Source: JBDIAG01 sp047974565
GTDB taxonomy: Bacteria; Actinomycetota; Actinomycetes; Actinomycetales; CAWJMD01
DNA length: 64,000 nucleotides
Direction: 5' to 3'
NCBI GenBank assembly: GCA_047974565.1
Contig: JBKECN010000076.1
Span: 1 to 64,000, forward strand
Part shown: positions 17,470 to 26,145 of the stretch, in pieces
How the letters are laid out: every line of letters starts with the position of its first letter
Position numbering within the stretch: position 1 is the first letter of the stretch
The notes under the pieces: generated by a model
Seen by the model: the letters and a program-made list of their open reading frames with translations, nothing else
Told to the model about the DNA's origin: nothing
Databases searched by the model: none
Made by a program: the position numbers and the translations under genes

Positions 17470-17485
17470 TGTGACCTAGTTCACT
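17470..17485 (+). promoter_or_regulatory. CRP/GlxR-like binding site upstream of the mannitol operon
   Basis: TGTGACCTAGTTCACT matches the GlxR consensus TGTGA-n-n-TA-n-n-TCACA at all fixed positions but the last. It is 103 bases before the PTS start codon and just before a TAGACT hexamer. cAMP-receptor control of a mannitol operon is expected biologically; binding is inferred. Confidence 0.55.
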
Positions 17486-17588
17486 GAAGTCGCCACCCTA
17501 GACTGCGGGCATTTACCACCTGAACACAGGCAATCGGGTGCCTGTCGGCCTCATTTAAGCGGTTGAACGGGCGAGCCTAAGGAGACAC

Positions 17589-19646
17589 ATGTCCACAGCC
17601 ACACAGTCGCGATCCGGTGCTCGCGTCCACGTGCAGAAGTTCGGCACCTTCTTGTCCAACATGGTCATGCCCAATATCGGTGCGTTCATCGCCTGGGGTC
17701 TGATCACCGCGCTCTTCATCGATGTCGGGTGGTTGCCGATCGCCCGGCTCGGCGGCTTCGGCGTCGACGCGGGCACCTGCGCCAACGAGATCATGAACGC
17801 CGCGGGCGACATGGTCGCCCTGCCGACCGGCATGGAGTCCTGCAGCGCCAACGGCGGCCTCGTCGGCCCGATGATCACCTACCTGCTGCCGCTGCTGATC
17901 GGCTTCACCGGTGGCCACAACATCTACGGTCACCGTGGCGGCGTGGTCGGCGCCATCGCCACCATGGGCATCATCGCCGGCACCTCCATCCCGATGTTCA
18001 TGGGCGCCATGATCATGGGCCCGCTGGGCGGCTGGACGATGAAGAAGCTCGACGCGATCTGGAGCCACAAGATCCCGCCCGGCTTCGAGATGCTCATCAA
18101 CAACTTCTCCGCCGGCATCTGGGGGATGCTGCTATCGGTCTTCGGCTTCTTCGTCATGAGCCCGATCGTCACCGGCCTGTCGAACATCCTCGAGGCGGGG
18201 GTCGACACGCTGGTCAACAACGGCTTGCTGCCGCTGACCTCGATCCTCATCGAGCCGGGCAAGATCCTCTTCCTCAACAACGCCATCAACCACGGCGTGC
18301 TCACTCCGCTGGGCACCCAGGAGGCGCTGGAGACCGGCAAGTCGGTGCTCTTCCTGCTCGAGGCCAACCCCGGCCCCGGTCTGGGTCTGCTGCTGGCCTA
18401 CATCGTCTTCGGCCGGGGCACCGCCAAGGCATCCGCCCCGGGTGCCGCGATCATCCACTTCCTCGGCGGTATCCACGAGATCTACTTCCCGTACGTGCTG
18501 ATGCGCCCGGTGCTCGTGATCGCGATGATCCTGTCCGGGATGACCGGCGTCTTCATCAACGTGCTGTTCGACACCGGCCTGCGCGCTCCAGCGGCGCCGG
18601 GATCGATCCTGGCCATCTATGCCCAGACGGCGCCGGGGTCCTACCTCGGCGTGACTCTGTCGTGGATCGGTGCGGCCACGGTGTCCTTCCTCGTCGCCGG
18701 GTTCCTGCTCAAGACCTCCAAGGTCAGCGACGAGGACGACCTCACCGCCGCCACCGCGCGGATGGAGGAGATGAAGGGCAAGAAGTCATCGGTGGCCGGC
18801 CAGCTCGGCGGTGGCGAGGGTGCGGTTTCCGCCGCGGGCCACTCCGGTCCGATCAAGAACATCGTCTTCGCCTGCGACGCCGGCATGGGCTCCTCGGCGA
18901 TGGGTGCCTCGGTGCTGCGCAAGAAGGTGCAGGCTGCCGGGTACAAGGACGTGACGGTCATCAACAAGGCCATCTCGACCCTCACCGACACCTTCGACCT
19001 CGTGGTCACCCACAAGGACCTCACCGAGCGGGCGCAGCAGCGCACCGCCTCGGCGATCCACGTCTCGGTCGACAACTTCATGGGCAGCCCGCGCTACGAC
19101 GAGATCGTCGAGCTGCTGCACAAGACCAACGGTGGCCAGGGTGGGGACGCACCAGCGCCCGCCGCTTCGTCCTCCGCTGGTGCAACCCTGACCAAGACAC
19201 CGTCCACCACCGGCACCACGGTGCTCAGCCCGTACTCGATCGTGGTGAACGGGACGGCGACCGACAAGGCCGGGGCGATCACCGAGGCGGGCAACCTGCT
19301 CGTGATGGCCGGCGTCGTGCCCACCGCGTACGTCGACGCGATGCACGAGCGCGAGACCTCGGTCTCGACGTTCATGGGCAACGGCCTGGCGATCCCGCAC
19401 GGCACCAACGAGGCGAAGTCGATGATCGACCACTCGGGCATCAGCTTCGTCCGGTACCCGAACGGGATCGACTGGAACGGCAAGGAAGTCAACTACGTCA
19501 TCGGCATCGCCGGCGCCGGCAACGACCACATGGGCCTGCTCGGCAAGATCGCCGACGTCTTCCTCGACAAGGACCAGGTCGCCAAGCTGGAGGCGGCCAC
19601 CTCGACGGACGACATCCTCGACATCCTCGGAGGGGTGAACTCCTGA
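17589..19646 (+). CDS. mtlA: PTS mannitol transporter subunit IICBA
   Basis: 685 residues; TAAGGAGAC precedes the ATG. The IIC membrane domain (about 1-340) opens with FLSNMVMPNIGAFIAWGLITA and contains NHGVLTPLG and IHEIYFPYVLM, typical of mannitol IIC. The IIB domain has its phosphorylated Cys at about residue 429 in FACDAGMGSSAMGAS. The IIA domain has the active His at about 604 in GLAIPHGT. The three domains in one chain match the E. coli MtlA arrangement, so phosphate passes from HPr to IIA, IIB and then to incoming mannitol, giving mannitol 1-phosphate. The next gene, one base on, uses that product. Confidence 0.95.
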   Translation: MSTATQSRSGARVHVQKFGTFLSNMVMPNIGAFIAWGLITALFIDVGWLPIARLGGFGVDAGTCANEIMNAAGDMVALPTGMESCSANGGLVGPMITYLLPLLIGFTGGHNIYGHRGGVVGAIATMGIIAGTSIPMFMGAMIMGPLGGWTMKKLDAIWSHKIPPGFEMLINNFSAGIWGMLLSVFGFFVMSPIVTGLSNILEAGVDTLVNNGLLPLTSILIEPGKILFLNNAINHGVLTPLGTQEALETGKSVLFLLEANPGPGLGLLLAYIVFGRGTAKASAPGAAIIHFLGGIHEIYFPYVLMRPVLVIAMILSGMTGVFINVLFDTGLRAPAAPGSILAIYAQTAPGSYLGVTLSWIGAATVSFLVAGFLLKTSKVSDEDDLTAATARMEEMKGKKSSVAGQLGGGEGAVSAAGHSGPIKNIVFACDAGMGSSAMGASVLRKKVQAAGYKDVTVINKAISTLTDTFDLVVTHKDLTERAQQRTASAIHVSVDNFMGSPRYDEIVELLHKTNGGQGGDAPAPAASSSAGATLTKTPSTTGTTVLSPYSIVVNGTATDKAGAITEAGNLLVMAGVVPTAYVDAMHERETSVSTFMGNGLAIPHGTNEAKSMIDHSGISFVRYPNGIDWNGKEVNYVIGIAGAGNDHMGLLGKIADVFLDKDQVAKLEAATSTDDILDILGGVNS

Positions 19647-19647
19647 C

Positions 19648-20802
19648 ATGAAGGCTGTTCACTTCGGTGCCGGCAATATCGGCAGGGGCTTCGTCGGCCT
19701 CCTGCTGAGCCAGGCCGGTTACGAGCTCGTCTTCGCCGACGTCGCCGAGGCTCTGATCGACAAGCTCAAGGCGGCTGACTCCTACGACGTGCACGAAGTG
19801 GGCGAGAACCCGCGGACCACCACGGTCCGCGGGTTCTCCGCCCTCAACTCCGCGTCGCAGGCCGAGGCCCTCACCGAGCAGATCGCCTCTGCCGACATCG
19901 TCACCACCGCGGTCGGCGTGCAGATCCTCAAGTTCGTCGCCCCGGCGATCGCCGCCGGGATCGCGGCACGCCCGGCGGATGCTCCCAAGGTGGCGGTGAT
20001 GGCATGTGAGAACGCCATCAACGGCACGGACGTGCTGCAGGCCGAGATCGAGAAGGCCTACCAGGAACTCGGCAACACCACCGACGATCTGGCCGACAAG
20101 GCGATCTTCGCCAACACCGCGGTCGACCGCATCGTCCCCAACCAGGCCAGCGATGCAGGGCTGGATGTGACCGTCGAGAACTACTTCGAATGGGCCATCC
20201 ATCAGGTGCCCTTCGGCGACGCGGTACCGGACATCCCGGGCGTCACCTGGGTGGACGACCTCGAGCCGTACATCGAGCGCAAGCTGTTCACCGTGAACAC
20301 CGGGCACGCCACCATCGCCTGGTTCGGCTTCGGAGAGGGTGCGGCGAGCATCGCCGACGCCCTGCTGAACCCGGCGATCCGGGCCAAGGTCGAGGCCGTG
20401 CTGGACGAGACCAAGTCGCTCATCGTCGCCAAGCACGGGGTTTCGGAGCAGACTCAGGCCGAGTACGTGGCCAAGATCCTCAAGCGCTTCGCCAACGACG
20501 CCCTGCCGGACACCCCGCTGCGGGTCGGACGTGGGCCGATGCGCAAACTGTCCAGGCACGACAGGTTCGTCTCCCCCGCCTCACAACTGGCCGAGCGGGG
20601 GATGCGCGCCGAGGCGCTGCTGGCAGCGATGGGCGCGGGCATGCGTTTCGACCCGGTCGAGGACCCCGAGGCGGTGGAGTTGCAGAAGATCATCGCCGAG
20701 TCCACCGCCGAGGAGGTGGTGGCCACGGTGACCGGGATCGAGCCCGAGCACCCGCTCTACCCGGGGCTGCTGGCCACGGTCACCGAGCGTCAGACCACCT
20801 GA
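19648..20802 (+). CDS. mtlD: Mannitol-1-phosphate 5-dehydrogenase
   Basis: 384 residues. The Rossmann start MKAVHFGAGNIGRGFVG binds NAD. AVDRIVPNQ and the catalytic-region motif KLFTVNTGHATIAWFG are typical of the long-chain polyol dehydrogenases. It oxidises mannitol 1-phosphate to fructose 6-phosphate, feeding glycolysis. The ATG lies one base after the PTS stop codon, so the two genes form one operon, which ends at a strong hairpin embedded in the convergent gene. No separate mannitol regulator is visible. Confidence 0.95.
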   Translation: MKAVHFGAGNIGRGFVGLLLSQAGYELVFADVAEALIDKLKAADSYDVHEVGENPRTTTVRGFSALNSASQAEALTEQIASADIVTTAVGVQILKFVAPAIAAGIAARPADAPKVAVMACENAINGTDVLQAEIEKAYQELGNTTDDLADKAIFANTAVDRIVPNQASDAGLDVTVENYFEWAIHQVPFGDAVPDIPGVTWVDDLEPYIERKLFTVNTGHATIAWFGFGEGAASIADALLNPAIRAKVEAVLDETKSLIVAKHGVSEQTQAEYVAKILKRFANDALPDTPLRVGRGPMRKLSRHDRFVSPASQLAERGMRAEALLAAMGAGMRFDPVEDPEAVELQKIIAESTAEEVVATVTGIEPEHPLYPGLLATVTERQTT

Positions 20803-20811
20803 CCCCGAGGA

Positions 20812-21093
20812 TCATCCCTGAGACGGGCCGGACGAGTCATCGTCCGGCCCGTCGACGTCGGCGCGCGCCTGGCGTCGCTGCGCGTCGGCGGCACGCTCGC
20901 GAAAACGCAACCGTCGGACGCGGCGGTTCATGTCGATGACCAGCAGTACCGTCACCACGACGATGCCGAAGGTCGCCAGGAAACCGATGAGGCCCGGGCT
21001 GACCGTGTTCGGGTCGATATTGGCTTTGCCGTCCTCGCCCGAGGCAGCCAGCACGACGAGGCGGCTCACCCCCAGGGCCAGGGCCCCGGTCAT
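20812..21093 (-). CDS. Small single-span membrane protein encoded after mca
   Basis: 93 residues with one membrane helix (about 28-53, GLIGFLATFGIVVVTVLLVIDM) followed by a basic RRVRRLRFRERA stretch and an acidic tail. The ATG overlaps the mca stop as ATGA, so it is translationally coupled. A small membrane protein beside mca is conserved in Actinobacteria (Rv1081c next to Rv1082 in Mycobacterium tuberculosis). Function unknown. Its 3' end contains the terminator of the opposite mannitol operon. Confidence 0.8.
   Translation of the reverse strand: MTGALALGVSRLVVLAASGEDGKANIDPNTVSPGLIGFLATFGIVVVTVLLVIDMNRRVRRLRFRERAADAQRRQARADVDGPDDDSSGPSQG
20823..20852 (+). terminator. Hairpin terminator of the mannitol operon, inside the opposite gene
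   Basis: A perfect 13-base-pair stem (ACGGGCCGGACGA with TCGTCCGGCCCGT) with a 4-base loop begins 20 bases after the mtlD stop. It is within the last codons of the convergent membrane-protein gene and could act in both directions. Confidence 0.7.
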
Positions 21094-22004
21094 CGCAGCC
21101 CCTCGAACAGGTCGCCCTCGACTCCATGAACCGGTACCAGCGACCGGCCCAGTTCGTAGTCCTCCCACGGCCACAGGGTGCGCTGCTCCTGCGGGCTCAG
21201 AGCGAAGAAGACTCCCTTGGGATCGATCTGGGTGCGATGGGCCAGCAATGCCTCGTCGCGGGTGGGCAAGTACTCCCCCACGTCGAGTCTGGCGTTCACC
21301 GGACGGTCGGGCACCGAATCCCGGCGCTCCAGCCAATCGGCGAAGGGCGAGGACCCGGTCTTGGCCAGCAGCGCCTCGTGGTACGTGCGGAGCCGTTCGG
21401 TGCTGAACGTCTGGTTGTAGTAGATCTTCTGCGGCTGCCAGGCGGGCCCCGCGTGCGGGAACCGTTCGGGATCGCCGGCCGCTTCGAAGGCTGCCATCGA
21501 GACCGTGTGGGTCATGATGTGGTCGGGATGGGGATACCCGCCCTGCTCGTCGTACGTGGTCATCACATGCGGTCGGAACTCGCGGATCACCCGGACCAGC
21601 GCTTCGGTCGGGATCTCCACCGGCTCGAGCGCGAAGCAGCCCTCGGGCAACGGTGGCAGCGGATCGCCCTCCGGCAGACCCGAGTCCACGAAGCCCAGCC
21701 ACACGTGCTCGACCCCGAGGATCCGGACCGCCTCGGCCATCTCGTGCCGGCGAACCGCGGTGATGTCCCGCAGCACTTCCGGGTCGTCCTTCAGTTCGGG
21801 GTTGAGAATGTCTCCCCGCTCCCCGCCGGTGCAGGTGACGACCATCACCCGGGCGCCCTCGGACAGGTACCGAACCATCGCTGCGGCGCCCTTGCTCGAC
21901 TCGTCGTCCGGGTGTGCGTGCACGCACATCAACCGCAGTTGCTCCCCCGGGGCGGGACGTCCGGGCACGCCGGGCGCCGAAGGTGAGTCATCATGGTCTG
22001 GCAT
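21090..22004 (-). CDS. mca: Mycothiol S-conjugate amidase Mca
   Basis: 304 residues from the ATG at 22004, which has AGGAGAGG upstream. LMCVHAHPDDESSKGAA carries the zinc-binding HPDD motif of the LmbE/PIG-L family; TGGERGDILNP, GFVDSGLPEGDP, and GGYPHPDHIMTH with the third zinc ligand follow. Mca cleaves mycothiol conjugates of toxins to a mercapturic acid and GlcN-inositol, so this organism makes mycothiol, a trait of Actinobacteria. The length and neighbours (DUF4307 divergent, greA beyond, small membrane protein after) favour Mca over the close paralogue MshB. Confidence 0.92.
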   Translation of the reverse strand: MPDHDDSPSAPGVPGRPAPGEQLRLMCVHAHPDDESSKGAAAMVRYLSEGARVMVVTCTGGERGDILNPELKDDPEVLRDITAVRRHEMAEAVRILGVEHVWLGFVDSGLPEGDPLPPLPEGCFALEPVEIPTEALVRVIREFRPHVMTTYDEQGGYPHPDHIMTHTVSMAAFEAAGDPERFPHAGPAWQPQKIYYNQTFSTERLRTYHEALLAKTGSSPFADWLERRDSVPDRPVNARLDVGEYLPTRDEALLAHRTQIDPKGVFFALSPQEQRTLWPWEDYELGRSLVPVHGVEGDLFEGLR

Positions 22005-22036
22005 GGATCCATCCTCTCCTACTGATCGGGAGCCCC

Positions 22037-22441
22037 GTGAACACCCCACCGGTCCGTCCCGCCGAACGCTATGGCGACATCCGGCCCGCCTGGCACTCCA
22101 CGCTGGCCAGGGTGCTTGTGGTGACGCTGGCCGTGCTGGGCCTGGCGTGGGTGATCTGGGCCGGATGGACGGCGGCCACCAAACCGGTTCGTTTCACCGA
22201 CGTGGGCTTCGAGGTGATCGACGACACCCAGGTCGACGCCACCTTCGACGTGACGGTCTACTCGGGTACCACCGCCACCTGCACCGTGCAGGCGCTGGCC
22301 TCGGACTTCTCCGTGGTGGGGGCCGAACAGGTCGAGATCGAGGTCGCCCAGGAGGGCCTGACCACCAGGCAGCAGGTCAGCGTGCTCACTCAGCAGCGGG
22401 CCGTGACTGCCGTGGTGGACGACTGCACCGCGCCCGGCTGA
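22037..22441 (+). CDS. DUF4307 membrane-anchored protein
   Basis: 134 residues from the GTG at 22037 with GGGAG upstream. A membrane helix (about 24-45, VLVVTLAVLGLAWVIWAGW) precedes an outward-facing beta-rich domain with KPVRFTDVGFEVIDDTQVDATFDV, as in DUF4307. It is divergent from mca by 32 bases, the same order seen in mycobacteria. Function unknown. Confidence 0.85.
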   Translation: MNTPPVRPAERYGDIRPAWHSTLARVLVVTLAVLGLAWVIWAGWTAATKPVRFTDVGFEVIDDTQVDATFDVTVYSGTTATCTVQALASDFSVVGAEQVEIEVAQEGLTTRQQVSVLTQQRAVTAVVDDCTAPG

Positions 22442-22508
22442 GCAGCCGGCCGTGCGGCGCCCGCGCGCTGCCAGCCCCGCCCACCGGCTGGTGGACGACG
22501 GGTGCGCC

Positions 22509-22994
22509 TCAGGCCCCGTGTGGAGTGGCCGAGACGATCTCGACGTCGAAACTCTTGCCGTTGGGTGCGGTGTATGAGGTGGTCTCGCCCTCACGCTTAC
22601 CGATGATCGCCGCGCCCAGGGGGGACTTCTCGCTGTAGACCTCGAGGCTGGTGTCGTCGGCCATCTCCCGGTGCCCGAGCAGGAACCGCATGCTCCGCCC
22701 GGCGACCGTCACCTCTACCACCATGCCTGGTTCGACGACGCCGTCATCGGCGGGGGCCGCCCCCACGGTGGCGTTGCGCAGCAACTCTTCGAGCTGGCGG
22801 ATCCGGGCCTCCATCTTGCCCTGCTCGTCCTTTGCGGCGTGGTAGGCCCCGTTCTCCTTGAGGTCGCCTTCCAGCCGGGCGTCCTCGATGCGCCGGGCCA
22901 GCTCCTGCCGACGTGGCCCCTTGAGATCCTCGAGCTCGGCGGTCAGCCGGTCGTAGGCGTCCTGGGTGAGCCAGTTGCCCTGGGTCTCGGTCAT
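22509..22994 (-). CDS. greA: Transcription elongation factor GreA
   Basis: 161 residues from the ATG at 22994, which follows GAGGAGGAGACC. The N-terminal coiled coil contains LTQDAYDRLTAELEDLKGPRRQELARRI and GDLKENGAYHAAKDEQG, which carries the acidic tip that acts in the RNA polymerase secondary channel. The C-terminal FKBP-like domain has SPLGAAIIGKREGE. It rescues backtracked polymerase by stimulating transcript cleavage. An upstream frame extends to 23087 but starts within the terminator and is not likely to be used. Confidence 0.95.
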   Translation of the reverse strand: MTETQGNWLTQDAYDRLTAELEDLKGPRRQELARRIEDARLEGDLKENGAYHAAKDEQGKMEARIRQLEELLRNATVGAAPADDGVVEPGMVVEVTVAGRSMRFLLGHREMADDTSLEVYSEKSPLGAAIIGKREGETTSYTAPNGKSFDVEIVSATPHGA

Positions 22995-23055
22995 GGTCTC
23001 CTCCTCGGCGGACCGGTGCAACGTGCCGGGGGTCCGCGTGCCTGCCACAAACAAC

Positions 23056-23079
23056 ATGCCCGCCACCTCGGGCGGGCAT
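23056..23079 (-). terminator. Stem-loop between the MFS gene and greA
   Basis: A perfect 9-base-pair stem (ATGCCCGCC with GGCGGGCAT) with a 6-base loop; on the minus strand GTTGTTTG follows it. Probably ends transcripts from the MFS gene before greA. Confidence 0.6.
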
Positions 23080-23165
23080 AGAAACACTCACTCTACCTCA
23101 CCTCGCCCGGGGTAGCAGGTCCACGGCGCCTGGCACGAGCACCCCGACACCGCTACCAGCGCAGG

Positions 23166-24500
23166 TCAGGATGGGGTACGACGGGTCTCGGGCATCCGAA
23201 GCCCGGCCACGATGCCGATGGACATCACTGCGGCGGTCACCGCGAAGGCCGCGCGGGTGGAGTAGGCGTCGGCCACGGCTCCGGCCACCAACGGACCGAT
23301 CACCGCAGCCATGTCGCTGGACATCTGGAAGAGGGCCACGCTGCGCCCGCTACGGCCTGGGGAGATGTCGCCGACGATGGCGGACGGGGCGGAGCCGAGC
23401 AGGGAGGCGGCCAGTCCCAGGACGGCGCTGGACACCAGCAGCGCCACCAGGTGCCCAGGTAGCGCGAGCATGCCCATCGCCACCGTCGCCAGGCTGGTGC
23501 CGAGCAGGACCGCCGGCCGCCGGCCGACAACGTCGGTGAACCACCCCGCCCGCAGCAAGGCGACCGCCTGGAAGGCCGAGCCCACCAGCAGCGCAACGCC
23601 GGTGAAGGTGGCCCGCAGGCCCAGGTCCTCGACCACGTACAGGGGCACCAGGGAGTTGCGTACCCCGAAAAGGGTCCACCCGGTGCCGAAGTTGACGACG
23701 ATGGCGGCCAGGTAGGCCCGCTGTGCCAGGAGCGAGCGGACCTCAGGCCACAGCCTGGTCGGGGGTTTGGCGGCCGGCCCCGGGCTGGAGGTCGAGCCGA
23801 TCGCCTCAGCTCCCTCCGGTCCAACCTGCGCGGGCGGCGCAGTGCCCGCTTCGGCACCGGCGTCCGGGTCCTTGGTCACGGGCCGGCCCGCGGTTCGCGA
23901 GGTGTCTACCCGCCGCAACCCCACCAGCGCCACCACCGAAGCGACCACCAACGTGCCGGCGTAGAAGAAGAACGGCATCCGGGGGTCGATGTCGGTCAGC
24001 GGGCCACCGATGCCCGGCCCCATCACCCCGCCGAAGAGGAAGCCGGACTGATACCGGTTGGTGGCCCGCCCCCGCACCTGCGAGGGTGCCAGGCGCAGTA
24101 CCAGGGTGGTGGCCGACACCGTGAAGGCTGCCGACCCGATCCCGCCGACCCCGCGCAAGGCGACGAACAGCGCGTAGTGCTGAGCCAGCGGCGCGGTACC
24201 GGTGGTGATCGCAACGGTGAGCAGACCTGCGACGAGCATCCGCCGCTCGCCGAACCGGTCGACGAGCGATCCGGTCCCCAGCGCGGAGACGAAGCGGAAG
24301 AAGGCGAAGACGCTGACGGCCAGGCCGATGGCCGTCTTGCCCACACCGAACTCCCGCGCGAACAACGGGATGGCGGGTGCCACCACTCCGAAGCCCAGGG
24401 CGACGGCGAAGGCGACGGCCGCCAGCACCCAGATGGTGCCGGGTATGCGGCCCTCGGCGGTCAGGTCAGAACGGGCGCTGGACACCCGCCAGCCGCGCAT
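23166..24500 (-). CDS. Major facilitator superfamily transporter
   Basis: 444 residues with twelve predicted membrane segments in two halves joined by a hydrophilic loop at about 200-255. The first half holds FGVGKTAIGLAVSVFAFFRFVSALGTGSLVDRFGERR, including the loop 2-3 motif of the superfamily. The loop is Pro/Ala/Gly-rich. The start at 24500 overlaps the preceding TM2 gene by 35 bases; a GTG at 24485 is an alternative. Drug or metabolite efflux is likely for this type but the substrate cannot be told. Confidence 0.88.
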   Translation of the reverse strand: MRGWRVSSARSDLTAEGRIPGTIWVLAAVAFAVALGFGVVAPAIPLFAREFGVGKTAIGLAVSVFAFFRFVSALGTGSLVDRFGERRMLVAGLLTVAITTGTAPLAQHYALFVALRGVGGIGSAAFTVSATTLVLRLAPSQVRGRATNRYQSGFLFGGVMGPGIGGPLTDIDPRMPFFFYAGTLVVASVVALVGLRRVDTSRTAGRPVTKDPDAGAEAGTAPPAQVGPEGAEAIGSTSSPGPAAKPPTRLWPEVRSLLAQRAYLAAIVVNFGTGWTLFGVRNSLVPLYVVEDLGLRATFTGVALLVGSAFQAVALLRAGWFTDVVGRRPAVLLGTSLATVAMGMLALPGHLVALLVSSAVLGLAASLLGSAPSAIVGDISPGRSGRSVALFQMSSDMAAVIGPLVAGAVADAYSTRAAFAVTAAVMSIGIVAGLRMPETRRTPS

Positions 24501-24909
24501 TCGCGTCCCGAACGTAGCTCGGGATGAGGAAGAGGTCGACGATGATGGCCACGAACAGCCCGAGGAAGATCACGAACCCCAGGCCGAACCACACGGTGAA
24601 CCAGCCGACCAGCCACAGGATCAGATAGGTCAGTCCGAAGCCGATCCGCGACAGGTAGAAGTGGTGGGCGCCGAAGCCGCCCAGCAACAGGGCGAACAGG
24701 TACGTCACTCCAACGTCCTTGAAGGGCGGGGCGTACCCGAGCGGCACGTAGACGGGAGCCACCGGGGTAACCGGGACATAGCCGGGAGGCACCTGGTTGG
24801 ACGGAACGTACCCGGGTTGGGCGTAACCGGGCGGCACTTGGGCCTGCGGCCCCGGCGGCACATAGGGCACCGGCAGCGACGGGCGGGTCGGTTCGATGGG
24901 TGGTTCCAC
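24466..24909 (-). CDS. TM2-domain membrane protein with Pro-rich N-terminus
   Basis: 147 residues, GTG start three bases after the preceding stop. Residues 1-60 are rich in Pro, Tyr, Gly and Val (repeats like QVPPGY and PGYVP). The TM2 domain has FALLLGGFGAHHFYLSRIGFGL and two helices. Its genes and the AI-2E-type gene upstream are likely one transcript. Function unknown. Confidence 0.82.
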   Translation of the reverse strand: MEPPIEPTRPSLPVPYVPPGPQAQVPPGYAQPGYVPSNQVPPGYVPVTPVAPVYVPLGYAPPFKDVGVTYLFALLLGGFGAHHFYLSRIGFGLTYLILWLVGWFTVWFGLGFVIFLGLFVAIIVDLFLIPSYVRDANARLAGVQRPF

Positions 24910-24912
24910 GGG

Positions 24913-26136
24913 CTAGTCATCCCCCTTGGTAGGTGCCGACTCACGGTTCTCGGCCGGCGTGGTGTGGTGCGAGGTCAAGGTCGGCTCGCCCTGGCGGCCG
25001 TCGATCGAGGAGTCATCGCCATCGGGGGAGTCGACCTCATGAACGGCCGCCGCGGCGGCCTCGTCGTCGTCACTGGAGGCCAGGGCGTGGGCCATGCTGT
25101 TGATCACCGCCACCAGGGGGACGGAGAAGAGCGCACCGACGATGCCGTCCACGAGGATGCCGGCACCGATCGCGAAGACGATGCCCAGCGGGTGCAGAGA
25201 GACCATCCGGCCCATCAGGAAGGGCTGCAGGATGTGCGACTCCAACTGCTGGACCCCGAGCACGATGGCCAGCATGATGAGCGCCTTGACGAAGCCGAGG
25301 GTGAGCAGGGCGACGAGCACGGCCACCGAGCCGCTGACCACTGCACCGACGATCGGAATGAAGGCGCCGAGGAAGACGAGGACCCCGAGCGGGACAGCGA
25401 GCGGGACACCCAGCAGGGCCGCGCCGACACCGATACCGATGGCATCGACCATCGCCACCATGATGGTGGCGCGCACATAGGACCCCAGGGAGATCCAGCC
25501 GGCGCGGGCCGCCACCTCGGCCTTGGCCCGGCCGGGACGCGGCACGATCCGCAGCATCCACGAGGCGATGTGCCGACCGTCCAGCAGCAGGAAGATGAGG
25601 GTGAACAGGGCCAGGACGAAGCCGGTGACGACCTCTCCGGCGGTCGAGGTGGCCCGTAGGGCACTCTGAGCGATCTCGGCCGAATTAGCCTGGACCCGAT
25701 CGGTGAGTTCCTGGATGTAGGCGGTCAGTTGGTCGTTGCCCAGATGCAGGGGGCCGTTGGCCAGCCAGTCCTGGATCTTCTCCACTCCCTGCATCGCCTG
25801 GGTGGTGAGCTGGCCCATCTGGCCGGCGACCTGGTTGCCTACCAGGGTCACCAGCCCGGAGATGACGCCCAAGGCCAGGAGCACGGCCAGCATCACCGCG
25901 AGCCCGCGCGGCATCCATCCGGTCAGCCGTTCCACGAGCGGGTTGAGCAAGGCACACAACAGCATCGCGACGAGGAACGGAACGACCAGTGTGTCGAAGA
26001 AGCCGAGCACCTTGAAGGCGTAGAAGACCCCGACGGCGACGAGGCCGATCCGCCACACGTAGGCGGCCGACAGGCGCAGCCCAAATGGCACGTAGACGTC
26101 GCGCGCAGAGCTCTCGGTCGGGTTCTTCGATGCCAC
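24913..26136 (-). CDS. AI-2E family transporter (DUF20)
   Basis: 407 residues with about eight membrane segments, a central soluble stretch and a hydrophilic acidic tail from about 350. FDTLVVPFLVAMLLCALLNPLVERL and the C-terminal helices with ESHILQPFLMGRMVSLHPLGIV are typical of the AI-2E/PerM family. Members export autoinducer 2, act as Na+/H+ antiporters or are uncharacterised; this one cannot be assigned a substrate. Confidence 0.85.
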   Translation of the reverse strand: MASKNPTESSARDVYVPFGLRLSAAYVWRIGLVAVGVFYAFKVLGFFDTLVVPFLVAMLLCALLNPLVERLTGWMPRGLAVMLAVLLALGVISGLVTLVGNQVAGQMGQLTTQAMQGVEKIQDWLANGPLHLGNDQLTAYIQELTDRVQANSAEIAQSALRATSTAGEVVTGFVLALFTLIFLLLDGRHIASWMLRIVPRPGRAKAEVAARAGWISLGSYVRATIMVAMVDAIGIGVGAALLGVPLAVPLGVLVFLGAFIPIVGAVVSGSVAVLVALLTLGFVKALIMLAIVLGVQQLESHILQPFLMGRMVSLHPLGIVFAIGAGILVDGIVGALFSVPLVAVINSMAHALASSDDDEAAAAAVHEVDSPDGDDSSIDGRQGEPTLTSHHTTPAENRESAPTKGDD

Positions 26137-26145
26137 GGGGTGACC

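Larger units (their letters stand above)
17060..17588. other. 529-base intergenic region between the aminopeptidase and mannitol PTS genes
   Basis: No convincing gene. It holds promoter elements for both divergent genes: a perfect 16-base tandem duplication (17195-17226), a 12-base palindrome (17346-17357), a CRP/GlxR-like site (17470-17485) and a TAGACT hexamer (17499-17504) that could be the -10 element of the mannitol operon. Confidence 0.6.

Noticed and set aside
23000..23087. N-terminal extension of GreA
   Set aside because: It would begin within the terminator hairpin; the ATG at 22994 has a strong ribosome site and family-typical length.
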